From: Ochotona curzoniae
Taxonomy: Eukaryota; Chordata; Mammalia; Lagomorpha; Ochotonidae
Direction: 5' to 3'
NCBI RefSeq assembly: GCF_017591425.1
Contig: NW_024466512.1
Span: forward strand, 24,295,501 to 24,359,500
DNA: 64,000 nt
A program made the translations under genes and the position numbers. Every line of letters begins with the position of its first letter. Position 1 is the stretch's first letter. Of this stretch, positions 24,701 to 34,812 are shown in pieces. The notes under the pieces were generated by a model. It was not told the origin of the DNA and did no database searches. It saw only the letters and a list, made by a program, of their open reading frames with translations.

Positions 24701-25867
24701 TGGGATACAAAAGAATGTTTTTATATAAGCAGGCTATTAGGTGAACAAAGGAAAGGATTTTGCTTAAAAGAAACATTTGGGGGTGGTGTGAGGGGGACAT
24801 TTTTCCAATGCGAAGCAGGGAAAAATGTGTTTAGATGCACCTAACCTTTACAACAGCCTACCCAGATGTGAGTTTGCAAACCAGGTCAAACCTCCCAGGG
24901 CACTCAGTTGCCCTAATGAGAGCAAGCCCTGGGCATATTGGTTTTCGCAGGCACATTGGCTGCGAAAACCCTGGAGCCGCTCAGCGTGTGCCCACTTCTG
25001 CTCCTTGAGGTCTTTAGCACCTTCCTCGGCTCCTTCCCTCTTGTCAACAGTCCTCTCTAAACCCGGTGTCTGATAACAAACTGGCCTGTCCTTGTTTTAG
25101 AGCCCTGGTACCTTCCTCAGTTGCTCTTTGGGCTCCTCCTCTGCTCTCACTCTGGTCCTCTCTAAGGCCTCCCTCCCTCCCTTCACACTAATCAACCCCA
25201 TGGCCAGGCACATTCTGTCTCCCCTTGAGATGGGGATCGGACAACAGTGATCTGACTTAACAACTGGCTGCTGATTTGGTCTAAATGAATCAGTCATGCA
25301 TCAATTAGCCTCAGTCCACTATCAACCCGGTACCAGATCCCCAGGTGTCCTCATTCTTGTGCCTTTACTGTGCCAGTCCAAATGTCAGTGATCTATGAAG
25401 CATTCACCTGCGCTGTGGTCACTGAGGCTTGTATGCACACATGCACACACTTATCAAGCACCTACTGGGTGTATGTCCTGAGCATGTCTGAGGACTAGTA
25501 CTTCTCAGTCTTCTGTATTGGTCTAAGCCCAGGGCTGAATGCTTCTTATAAATTCTTATTCAACAATTAAGACACAGTATTAGGGCATGTATTAAAATTT
25601 TTTGGTGATAATATAAAGCTGATGTAAGAAAAAGAAAAATTTGGAGGCTCATAGGGAGATTAAAGAACTACAACAATTGTAATGCATGATAGAATATTAT
25701 AAGAAAACAACATAAGGGAAAAAAATTGCACTTTCTGGAAGGACAGGCTTTGACTTTAAGTGGTGTTTCCACAGTGAATCACTATCTTCTTAGTCCCTTG
25801 CACACTTGTTTTTCTTCTCCACCCCCAGACAGGTAAATATCTTGCCTGTCGCATGCCAGCAGCAGTT
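24701..25867. other. unique sequence with a perfect inverted repeat
   Basis: No gene. It contains the 11-bp perfect inverted repeat at 24,940 to 24,970 described under findings. The 3' part from 25,550 is AT-rich with no assigned element. Confidence 0.45.
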
Positions 25868-26830
25868 CATTCAAGCAGAAGATCAAAGCAGTGATATGGA
25901 TCCAATGTATCTTGATTTCACTGTGGCATTTGACAAACGTTTTACCTGGTGCCCTTGAGGACATGATGTGGAAATGAGAACTGGGTCAGAGGACAGGAAG
26001 TGGAGTCATAGCTGGATGAGCAACCACAGTCAAAGAATGTTGATTAGATTTTCTGTGTCAACCCAAAGGAGGTCTCCAGTGGCGCGCCATGGAGCTTTGT
26101 CCTTGGTGCTGACCTCATTGGCATTGTTACCTGTGACTCCGAAGGCAATGTTCAAGGTGTTCTAATCAAGTTTGCAGCAGACACAAAGCTGGGAAGCATA
26201 GTTACCACTACAGATGATAGAATGGAAATAAGAAATGACCTCAACAGGAAGGAACATAGAGCTGCAACCAATAAAATGGAAAGAAATGTAAGAGAAATGC
26301 AAAGTCCTGCATTTAGGTTAAAAATTAATTGTACAGCACCGGATGGGGTAGACCTGGTTTGGCAGCAGTCCATGCAAAGATGACCTATTTGTTTGTTGTT
26401 CCGTAAGTTGACCACTAACTCAGCCAGGCCCAGCTGTGTTATGTGGTTGATACATGAGACATAAAGTGAGCACAATCTTGGCTACATTAAGGGGTGGGAC
26501 GCATCTCTGATCTACACTCCAGCAAGGTCTCAGGGTGCTCAGAACTGGACAGTGCTGTCTGGAGGACCGTGCTCACGCCTGAGCACTGGGAGGTAGGAAG
26601 GACACTGGGAAGTTGGAGCATGCCCTGAGAATGGCAGCCAAATATGCAGGAGCTGCACACTGTGCCCATTCAGAAGGGCCTGAAGGAGCTGGGACTCTTG
26701 CGTCCAGGAGAAGCGACAACCCAAGGGGTGCAGGAGTGTGGCCTCAAATATGCAGTGAGTGGTCACATGGAAATGAAGGCAGACTGCCTCAGTGGATGTT
26801 TCTAGACCGGCCTTTTCCAACGATGCTCAT
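25868..26830 (+). mobile_element. L3/CR1-like LINE fragment (ORF2 C-terminal region)
   Basis: An old CR1-clade non-LTR retrotransposon read on the plus strand. Consecutive blocks match the CR1/L3 reverse-transcriptase 3' half: 'gatcaaagcagtgatatgga', 'catttgacaaacg', 'tggagtcatagctggatgag', 'caacccaaaggaggtctcca', 'tcaagtttgcagcagacaca', 'aagctgggaagcatagttac', then 'cctgcatttaggttaaa' and, nearer the end, 'gaaggagctgggactcttgc' with 'ctcaaatatgcag'. The reading frame is broken many times, so no protein is made. The continuous length (roughly 0.95 kb) is notable, since such remnants are usually a few hundred bases. Confidence 0.75.
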
Positions 26831-27404
26831 ATGAGACTCATGTGACCCCAGTGCAAAACAGTGGCAGACCTCCAAGTTGGAACTGTCTCTCTTCCCATAT
26901 TGCAGCAAAGTGAAGAGCTTAAAATAGCTTATCATTGTCACAATCATCAAAGCCACCCTAGCCGTGATGACTTGCTGGCCTCCAGAGGAGTTTGGTGGTT
27001 GTGGAAACATCAACCTCTCTTCCTGCTCTCCCCCACATCCTAGCAGGCTGTGGGAATTGAATTGGCCTACTACACAGCTCTGCTCTTGGGCCCTCATGCT
27101 CACATCTACTTCCTGCTGGCGAGTGTGGCTTTTCCTAGAGCTGAAATGCTGGAAGCCAACAATTAGGCAGACACTTTGGCAAGCAAATCAGCAGGGCAGG
27201 CCTTCTGGCTGGCTTTGGTTCTAGGCTGTCCTCACTGATGTAAAGGAGTTCTCAGAAGAGTCTAGCAGGGCTCACTGGATAGCTCTCGGGAAAAAGTCTG
27301 GATGAACCTCACCAGCCGTCTCTGACCTTCATGGAGTAGTTAAGGCCTGACAACAAAAACGAACCTGCAAATCCTTCCCTCAAGACTGTTCTGTTTCTCC
27401 CTCC
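26831..27404. other. unique sequence following the L3 fragment
   Basis: No gene. It may include more of the same old LINE beyond recognisable identity, but I cannot show it. Confidence 0.4.
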
Positions 27405-27562
27405 TAAGATGCATTTTATTTGAAAGATAGAAGGAGATTTCCATCAGGTCCATTCCCCAAATGAATGCAGTGAACTGATTCCCACCTTCCAACACAGGAT
27501 GCTGGCATCAAGGGTGGTACCTTCAGCCTTTGCACTAACATTCCAGTCCTGACTTTGTTCTC
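27405..27562 (-). mobile_element. CSINE (inverted), internally deleted
   Basis: It begins with 'gcattttatttgaaagatag', an AG-rich tract and 'aatgcagtgaactgattccc', and ends in 'gcactaacattccagtcctgac' (read in pieces). Most of the middle is gone, leaving about half the normal 330 bases. Confidence 0.65.
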
Positions 27563-27584
27563 ATTTTTTTGTTTGTTTGTTTTT

Positions 27585-27706
27585 ATCAGTTTAGGTGACC
27601 TTGAACAAGTTATCATCTTGCCTTTTTTCCCCAGTGTCCTCATTTACAAAATGGAATCAATAATGGTTCCATTACAGAGTTATAGGAAATAACACAAAGA
27701 AAGTTC
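27585..27706 (+). repeat. MIR SINE fragment
   Basis: It has 'aggtgaccttgaacaagtta', 'cagtgtcctcatttacaaaa', 'tggaatcaataatggttcca' and 'ttacagagttataggaaata', on the plus strand between two CSINEs. Confidence 0.7.
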
Positions 27707-28020
27707 TGGGTAGTTATTGTGACTTGGTGGGATAAGTTGCCACCTGCAACACTGGCATCCAGTATGAGAGCCAGTTCAGGTCCACTGCTACTCCACTTCT
27801 GACCCAGTCCTCTGCCAGTGCACCTGGGAAAGTAGAAGAGGATTACCTAAGTCCTTGGGCTCCTGAACTCTCATGGGAGACATGGAGGAAGCTCTGGGAT
27901 CCTGGCTTCAGTCTAGCACAGCTCCAGCCATTGTGGCCATTTGCGGAGTCAGCCAATACATGAAAGATGTATGTGTGTGTGTGTGTGTGTGTCCCCATTC
28001 ACTCTGTAATTCTGGATGTC
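27707..28020 (+). mobile_element. CSINE with internal (TG)n expansion
   Basis: Plus-strand CSINE: 'gtgacttggtgggataagtt', 'cactggcatccagtatgaga', 'gcacctgggaaagtagaaga', 'cctaagtccttgggctcctg', 'ctcatgggagacatgg', 'gcacagctccagccattgtg'. The CT-rich segment has become a (TG)n run (27,970 to 27,992), and the 3' tail runs into a large (GGAA)n array. Confidence 0.83.
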
Positions 28021-28026
28021 AAAAGA

Positions 28027-28110
28027 GGGAAGGAAGGAAGGAAGGAAGGAAGGAAGGAAGGAAAGAAGGAAGGAAGGAAGGAAGGAAGGAAGGAAAGAAG
28101 GAAGGAAGGA
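28027..28110 (+). repeat. (GGAA)n microsatellite
   Basis: About twenty tandem GGAA units with a few GAAA interruptions, seeded at the A-rich tail of the CSINE. GGAA is the ETS-family core motif. The array explains the Lys/Glu/Gly/Arg-rich ORF on the plus strand. Confidence 0.95.
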
Positions 28111-28404
28111 TAGAAAAGGGAAGTAGGAGGGAGGAGATTCTGAGCACTTGCTGGCCACAGCGCAGGCCCAGCTATTGCTGTACTTGTTGACCCAGCCCTT
28201 GAACTCCTGTGTTACTGACATCTGCACAGAGATCAGATAAGGTGGGTGTGCCCAGCACTCCTCGGTGGCAATAATACCACACCCTTCTCCCAATGACCAT
28301 AGTCTCTGGAAGGCAAGTGAGTACAAGTGGACACTACCAGAGGAGGAACCTTGAGCCTACATGATTAGGCTGAGAAGTCAATCTTTGAGAACATTTAGCC
28401 CCTT

Positions 28405-28732
28405 TATTTTTAAAATGTGTATTTATTTTATGTATTTAAGAAGAAGCTACACACAGACATAGAGACCAAGAAAGCTCTCATCCACTGTTTCTCTTCTCAA
28501 ATATCTAACAACAGGAACTGGACCAGGATCAAAACTGGGGTCTGGGAACTCCATCCGGGTCTTCCACGTGGGTAGCAGGACCCCACTGCTGGAGCTATGT
28601 CACCTGACCCTCTCCCAGAGTAACAGAAAGCTAGAATTGAGAGCACAGCTAGGACCCAAATCCAGCCAGTCATTCCAGTGTGGGATGGGAGCATCCAAGC
28701 TGGTAGCTTAACCACTGCATCAGACTCCTATT
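28405..28732 (-). mobile_element. CSINE (inverted)
   Basis: Minus-strand copy: 'gtgtatttattttatgtatt', 'gacatagagaccaagaaagc', 'gggaactccatccgggtctt', 'ccacgtgggtagcaggaccc', 'gccagtcattccagtgtggg'. It ends with 'gcttaaccactgcatcagac'. Confidence 0.83.
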
Positions 28733-29599
28733 CCTACTCAAGAAAACGTTACTGACAGCATAAAGCGCACACTGAACACCCTGTGGGCACTGTAACACTA
28801 AGTCTGAGAGACCCTACTTGTGGATCTACTTCTCTTGGCACTGGGAGGTGGGGCGGAGTGGGGAGGAGGGGATGGGGACAGAAGCAGAGACAGAAAGAGA
28901 CACACACATTTCTGGCAACACTCCAGGAGATTTTGATTCAGTAGATGATCTTAACGGGGCCCTCAACTTCTTGCCATATTTTCTGGAACTGTGAAAAACA
29001 TAGTTCCAGAAAATAGAACTAAGGGTTATTTACGGAATGTAAGCTCCCCATAAAAGCAGGCTGAATAAGAGCAAAATGTTTCTAAAAAGTGGAACTGTTT
29101 GAAACTGCATGAGCAGGTAGGGTCATGGAAGGCACCCATGCAAGGATCTTCCAGAAGCCCTCGACACAGGCTGCCACCTTGAGGGCAGTAGGGACCAGGC
29201 CACCTGCCTCTGTCCAGCCATCGGTGTGCCCAGGCAGCTCACTGGAGAGTGGCTGAGCCAGATGCGAGTCCTGTGGCAGAACTGAGAAGTCAAGCCCCAT
29301 CATTCCCTCATGCTTCCCTCAGTGTGGTTGGCAGGTAAGGTACTGAAAACTCAAGGTCGACGACTTAGTTGCATCAGATCATTCTCTGTCCTGGAAAAGC
29401 CTGGGCACATCATTCTCAGAGACATCTCCACTTTAGCAAGGAAATTCTGATGCTGACAGAGCCCTAAGAACTCCCGTTTAGAAGCTCCAGTGATTTTACA
29501 ATCAAATCATCGCCTAGCATGTCAGTCTCTACAAATCTTCCCTGCCATGATACTCTCACAGGCAGACATGAGCAGGGCTTCGAGGCCATGCGGTCCAGT
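28733..29599. other. unique sequence with hairpin and MER5-like scrap
   Basis: A short MER5-type scrap ('ccaggagattttgattcagt') sits near 28,922. A perfect 14-bp inverted repeat lies at 28,977 to 29,015. No gene. Confidence 0.45.
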
Positions 29600-29767
29600 A
29601 AAGATGTAGTGTGGACTCCACAGGCCGTTTAAAAGGTTCTGGTAGCCATATTAAAATTAGGGTGAAGAGACAGTTCAAGATGATTTTAATAACATTTTTA
29701 ATCTGGTTCAATAGAAAACCAAAATATTAAACTTGAACATATAATTGGGATAAAAATTGTTAATGAG
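29600..29767 (+). mobile_element. hAT-type DNA transposon remnant, left part
   Basis: AT-rich non-autonomous DNA element: 'gtagccatattaaaattagg', 'gattttaataacatttttaa', 'tctggttcaatagaaaacca', 'aacttgaacatataattggg', 'ataaaaattgttaatgagag'. It resembles the family whose other half has 'cacatctcagttcagactagcc'. Its right half continues after the CSINE insertion at 30,101. The MER family name is not certain. Confidence 0.55.
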
Positions 29768-30100
29768 AGAGCCTGGTATGGTAACTTAGCGGCTAAAGTC
29801 CTCGTCTTGCAAGCACTGGGATTCCATATGGGTGCTGGTTCTAACCTCAGTGGCCCCACTTCCCATCCAGCTCCCTGCTTGTGGCCTGGGAAAGCAGTGG
29901 AGGAGGACCCAAAGCCTTGGGACCCTGCACCCGTGTGGGAGAACCGGAAGAGGTCTGGGCTCCTGGCTTTGAATGGTGCAGCTCTAGCTGTTGTGGCTGC
30001 TTGGGGAATGAATCATTAGATGGAAGATCTTCCTCTCTCTCCTCCTCTCTGTATATCTGACTTCACAATAATAAATAAATAAACACCAAAAAAAAAAACC
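29768..30100 (+). mobile_element. CSINE, relatively young, with perfect TSD
   Basis: Well-preserved plus-strand CSINE with 'cttagcggctaaagtcctcg', 'catccagctccctgcttgtg', 'cccaaagccttgggaccctg', 'ggggaatgaatcattagatg' and an 'ataaataaataaac' tail plus poly(A). It is flanked by an exact 10-base target-site duplication TGTTAATGAG (29,758 to 29,767 and 30,101 to 30,110) and interrupts an older DNA transposon. The head and 3' segment look pika-like to me. Confidence 0.92.
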
Positions 30101-30255
30101 TGTTAATGAGCTGTTTTGTGCTCTCCTTCTTTTTGTGTTGTCTCTTGAATGGGGCGTGTTCTTTACAGTCAGAGCACGTCTCAGCTCAGCCCAGCTATGT
30201 GCCAGAGACTCAGCATTCACTTCTGGCAAGTGTGAAGTTGTACTAGAGCCCAAGC
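30101..30255 (+). mobile_element. hAT-type DNA transposon remnant, right part
   Basis: Continuation of the element at 29,600: 'ctccttctttttgtgttgtc', 'gttctttacagtcagagcac', 'gtctcagctcagcccagcta', 'ctggcaagtgtgaagttgta'. The join across the CSINE is supported by the shared TGTTAATGAG. Confidence 0.5.
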
Positions 30256-30289
30256 TACTCTAAAAACTCCCATCCTTTTTTTTTTTTCT

Positions 30290-30487
30290 TCTTCTTCTTA
30301 CTGGCACATGACCTCGGGCCAGTTACTTCACTTTTTTTATTTGACTCTTCTTCTTCATAAACATTCATGATAATAATCATTACTGGGTAATAATACATAG
30401 TAATAAAAGCTTCTCTTGTGGTAATGCTGTTATGAGGATTAAATGAGTTAGTATATCGAAAACATTCTGAACAGGGGCTAGCACAGA
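30290..30487 (+). repeat. MIR SINE
   Basis: It has 'gcacatgacctcgggccagt', 'tacttcactttttttatttg', 'tgttatgaggattaaatgag' and 'ttagtatatcgaaaacattc', ending in 'aacaggggctagcacagaag'. A poly(T) run precedes it at about 30,279. Confidence 0.75.
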
Positions 30488-31857
30488 AGGCCAGCCTCCT
30501 CGGCTCTGTCACCTAGGAAGGGTGTGCATAAGGCAGGAGAATTTATGAAGCTCCTACAATGCATCAGATCTGAAGCTAGAGGACATGGCCTTATTAAAGT
30601 CTGTAATATCTCAGAGAGGGGGTTATTGCCGTGTCCCAGGGATGCAGCTCAGAAAAGCCATCTCGCGTGTCTCATACCACACAGCAAGGACATGGCAGAG
30701 CAGAAATTCAAAGCCAGTTCCCTGTCTCCAGGAATTCTGTTCCTTTCACCGAATCCAGTGGCCCGAGATGCAGAGGTGATCCGAGCGTGGAGGCTCACAG
30801 TGGTGGCTTGCATAAGCGGGGCACATGATCAGGGAGAGCCCCCCCAGGATACCTTCCCCTCACATCCCTTTGGCTGGCTTCCCTTGTTGACCAACAGAAA
30901 CAGATCTTAGCTCCTGAGCTGAAGAGGCAAAAGGTGCAAGGAATGAGATTGGTTCAGGTTCACCAAGGAAACTCCAGGACCTTGGAACCCTGGGCTTGCC
31001 TGGGGTCCACCCACTTTCTGTCCTCCATGTATTAAAAGAAAGCAATATGCTTTCTAGCCCAAATGATGCAAAAGGTTGTGTGGGTGCCGCCCCACACCTC
31101 CCATGGCCCCCAGACACTCCCAGTCCTAGCCTGCAGGTGAGAGGTAAGCAGAGGAAAGGAACAATAAGAAAATCAGGAGACCCAGGAACCAGGATCCCGT
31201 TACAGAAAGAAACGGGGGAATGAGATGGTGAGAGCAATCGAGAATGGCGATGCAGCAAAAAGCGCTTTTAGTGATAATGAATAATTAACATTTCTAATGA
31301 TATCCCGGCGACAGGAAGAGGCCAGCCCAGAGCTCTGGGGGCACCAACCGGGGTGACCGTGACCTCCAGGAGGACCAGCAGCCCAAGGTGTTTTAGGCAT
31401 CCCAAGCCCTTGAGGCCATGCCACCAGTGAGCTGTTCCCTGCCGGGGTGGACATTGACACAGTAAATCCAGTAGCGGGGGATGATGGGGATGGTGCAGTC
31501 ACGGGGGTGGGGTGAGTTGTGAATGTGGGAGGGCTCTCAGGAACCCCCTTTCTGGGCTTGCAGGCCCAGCTCCTACGAAAGCCTAACCTTTCTCCTGGTT
31601 GTGATCGGCTTGTGGCTTTCCCTTGGCCAAGGCGAGCCACCAAGGGAGGAAGTCATGTTCAAAGACATAGAAATTCCTGAGAAGCAGCATAGTGCTTAGA
31701 GCCAGAGGAAAGGGTAAGAGCAGTGAAATGCATGGCGCTGTCTGTGCAGGCAGCAGCTCCTCCCGACAAGCAGGAGGGCCTGCCACAGCCAAGAGCCAGA
31801 GGGACCGGTTGCATGATCGTGGTTATGGTGGTGGTGGCCAGTGTGGATGATGGTTAT
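30488..31857. other. unique sequence with a candidate regulatory island
   Basis: 30,560 to 30,720 has a diffuse MIR/L2-like pattern. 31,250 to 31,310 is an AT-rich island inside GC-richer sequence. The 147-codon and 132-codon minus-strand ORFs here have no recognisable protein character. Confidence 0.45.
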
Positions 31858-32215
31858 GGTGGACTGAATATCTGTGTCACCCTCAATTCCATATGCTGAA
31901 GCCTTAATTTCAGCGTGACTGTATCTAGAAATAAGAGCTTCCCCAAAACGATTAAGGTTAAACCAGGTCTAGGGGTGTGGCCCTGCTTTTAAGAGAGAAA
32001 GATACCTAGGAATTCTCTTTCCTGGTGTGAAAAGGAAGGCCAGGGGAGGACATTCAAGAAGCTGCCCATCTACAAGTCAGGAAGGAGTGCCAATCAGCCA
32101 GAACCTGGATCTTGAACTTTAAATGGAGAGCATTTTTGGGATGCACAACTTTCAGGGCCATAATCGGGACAGTCTCATGCAAAGCAGGATAGTCAGTCAT
32201 TCCACCTGGAAGTTA
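31858..32215 (+). mobile_element. MaLR LTR fragment (MST/MLT1-like)
   Basis: Plus-strand LTR with 'ggactgaatatctgtgtcac', 'cctcaattccatatgctgaa', 'gccttaatttcagcgtgact', 'taggggtgtggccctgcttt' and 'gaacctggatcttgaacttt'. The expected terminal 'gaactgtgagaaataaa' block is not seen, so the 3' end is lost or diverged. Confidence 0.7.
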
Positions 32216-32800
32216 TAGTGGCCTGATGATTAGCTGATGTGTCACATTTCATGTATATTATTTTACAGATTCATCCACTTCGAAGTTGCCACATTCCCCA
32301 AACATGTGAGATGCTTTAAGCTCTTCTACATATATGGTGCTTTGAGAATGCAAAGCATTTTCACAAACACATCTGCCCCGCCAACTTGAGCCAGCTCTGC
32401 CCTTGCCAAACTCAACATTGGTCAGTGTGAACTGTGCCAGCTGGCAGGAGCCTTCTGCTGCCAAGGCCTGGCCCCAGGGAGCCCTGGCTTCTCCACTGTG
32501 TGCCAGGTTGATGCCCACACCTCCCCCTTGGCGCTTCTGATGGCTTTGAGCTTGGTTGAGGCCTGGGCTTTCGCATGGGCTAGTTGACATTTAATCCCAG
32601 TTTCCAAGAACGCTGTCCAACGTGTTCAATAGTGACTCTTTCTGCCCCTACCTGCGGGTTTTAGCTGCAAGTGTTGCTGGTGCTTAACAGAATATCAAAC
32701 TTGGAGAAAACTTTCAAGAACTATGTAAAAGCCTCATAAATCCCCTTAACCCCAATTCACCAGCTGTTCACATTTGTTCATTTGCCTCAGTATCCTTATT
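32216..32800. other. unique sequence, no gene seen
   Basis: The minus-strand ORF at 32,258 to 32,590 (110 codons) has no domain I can name. No repeat recognised. Confidence 0.45.
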
Positions 32801-32802
32801 TA

Positions 32803-32868
32803 TTCTGAAAAGATTTATTTTATGTGAAAGAGTCACATACACACATACATACATACATGGGAGGGGGC

Positions 32869-32900
<32 letters not shown>

Positions 32901-33165
32901 ATCTTCCATTGCTGGTTCACACCCCAGATGGCTGTCATGACTGAAGTTGGGCCAGAGCAGGAGCCCTGAACTGCATCAGGCTCTCCTATATGGGTGCAGG
33001 GACCCAAGTCCTTGCACCATCCTCTGCTGTCTTCCCAGACACATTAGCAAGAAACTAAATGAGAATCAGAGCAGCCAGGACTTGAGCTGGTCCTTCAGTG
33101 TTGGATGTCAGGATCACATGCGGTGACCTAATCCACTGTACCACAACACTAACTCCTCTTATTTG
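32803..33165 (-). mobile_element. CSINE (inverted)
   Basis: Minus-strand copy: 'gaaaagatttattttatgtg', an expanded (CATA)n and (AG)n tract (about 32,840 to 32,900), 'cttccattgctggttcacac', 'ctcctatatgggtgcaggga'. It ends with 'ccactgtaccacaacactaa'. The A/G segment is longer than in other copies through microsatellite growth. Confidence 0.87.
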
Positions 33166-33175
33166 TTTTAATCTA

Positions 33176-33199
33176 AAATAAATAAATAAATAAATAAAC
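33176..33199 (+). repeat. (AAAT)n microsatellite
   Basis: About six AAAT units just beyond the head of the inverted CSINE. Confidence 0.9.
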
Positions 33200-33404
33200 C
33201 TAAGCCTTCCTTGTGTTCATGGTGCAGACTGGCAGCAAAACAGCCATGAGGTATAGGAAAATGCACGTGCATGCTGGGTAGTGTCTGTGTATTTTGGCAG
33301 GTCAACAATTGCTTATTGATGGGAATTGCCATTGTCACCCTTGATCACCAAGACCATGGTCACCTAGGGCTGAGGGTGAATTGGGGCTGACTGAATTTTG
33401 AGGC

Positions 33405-33570
33405 TAAGAAGGTTTCAGGGTGATGGAAATGTTCAATGTCCTGATTGTGGTGGTTATACAAATAACAGCCATTTGTTAAAACTCATCCATCCAGATGTGC
33501 CCTTACAATAGGTGCACGTTATTATATACAATTTATAGCTCAATAAAGTTGATTTTTTTTAACGTAACAA
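33405..33570 (+). mobile_element. ancient L1 3' end
   Basis: The old L1 3' UTR terminus is clear: 'agggtgatggaaatgttcaa', 'tgtcctgattgtggtggtta', 'catttgttaaaactcatcca', 'aataggtgcacgttattata' and 'agctcaataaagttgatttt', ending in its A/T-rich tail. Plus orientation. Confidence 0.85.
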
Positions 33571-33654
33571 TTTTTCAGAGTAGTGGCCTGTTCTGAAGAA
33601 CCCAGCAGAGAAAAATCCAAAGTCCAAACAAGTGTGGATTTTATGCCCTTAATT

Positions 33655-33785
33655 ATGAGGCACTTGCATAGTTTTTATTAGATGTCAGGCCCTGTTCTAA
33701 GCACTCTGCAACACAAACTTGGGTAATCCTCGCAACAAGCCCATGGTATAGAGGTTGTCATGGTCACTATTGTGCAGGTCAGCAG
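33655..33785 (+). repeat. MIR-family fragment
   Basis: It has 'gaggcacttgcatagttttt', 'gatgtcaggccctgttctaa', 'gcactctgcaacacaaactt' and 'gggtaatcctcgcaacaagc', a common ancient mammalian SINE pattern. Confidence 0.55.
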
Positions 33786-34505
33786 GAGTGGTCAGCCAGT
33801 GGCCTGAGATGGAGAAGAAGCAAAGCAGGACCTTGCTGCCCAGCAGGCTGGTCCAGCGCTCCAGCTCCTGCCACTGTGCTGAGCTGATTCTTTATTGGAT
33901 GGCAAAGAGCAGCCCCTGATCTCCCTGGACCAGCCAGTGCACCAACCAGAGCTGACTGTCCTTGGGGCTTTGCCGCTGAGCACCCAGGCACACACCCAGG
34001 CTTTCCCCTCTGGTGTTTTTCCAGCTGCCCCATTGTCAGTGCCTATTAGCCTGCCCTGGTGCACTGGGCACAGGCTGGATGTCTGAGCTGCCCTGTCTGA
34101 CCCCGAGAGATAGTAACAATAACAGAGGGCAGCGTGCGACTTGCTGAGGTTTTACCACCTGGGAGCCAGGACTCGCATCCTTGGTGGGTCAGGTATCATT
34201 GGGAACCAGGACTTGGCTGCCAACCTGCTGTGAGGGGAGGTGGGTCCCTTCCCTTCCCCAGGGATCAGATTTCTCACCTAACATACCAGCGGACTGTAGC
34301 AGATGGGGAATGTCTGGCTCCGTAACTCATAGGAAGCCCACAAATGGGCTTCAAATATCTAGGAATCCCTGCATGTGTGTGCCAAGCATTTTATGTATAT
34401 AGAGAAAAGGGCTCCGAGAGCCCCTCGGAGTTTAAAAGGAATCTCTTTCCTTCTATAATTTAACATCATTTGCCTGCCAAAGTCCTTTCCGGTTCTAACA
34501 TTCTT
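33786..34505. other. unique sequence, no gene seen
   Basis: GC-richer; overlapping ORFs of 60 to 90 codons on both strands without protein character. Confidence 0.45.
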
Positions 34506-34509
34506 GGGG

Positions 34510-34812
34510 CAGGCTTTTTGCACAGGGGCTAAGCCACATGGGACACCTGAATGTCCCATCAGAGTCCCCAAGTTCAAGTCTCAGCTTCACTTCCAACCGC
34601 AGCTTCCTGCTGCTGAACACCTGGAAGACAGAAGGTGATGGCTCAAGTACTAGGCCTCCTGGGACAGGAGCGATTCAAGCTCCCTGGCTTTGGCTTGGTC
34701 CAACCTCGCCTGTCGCATTCTAATTTAGGAAGTGAACCAGGAAATGGAACCGTGTGCGTGCGCTCTCTCTCTTTCACTTCGAAATAAAATGAAAATAAAA
34801 TTTTTAAAAATC
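34510..34812 (+). mobile_element. CSINE
   Basis: Plus-strand copy: 'gcacaggggctaagccacat', 'ttcaagtctcagcttcactt', 'ccgcagcttcctgctgctga', 'caagctccctggctttggct', 'gtgaaccaggaaatggaacc', a CTCTCT segment and an 'aaataaaatgaaaataaaat' tail. Confidence 0.85.

Noticed and set aside
25868..26830. Processed pseudogene of a cellular gene
   Set aside because: The order of motifs fits the reverse-transcriptase region of CR1/L3 LINEs and not a cellular mRNA.
28027..28110. Possible satellite or CRISPR-like array
   Set aside because: Pure tetranucleotide microsatellite with no spacers; the genome is mammalian.
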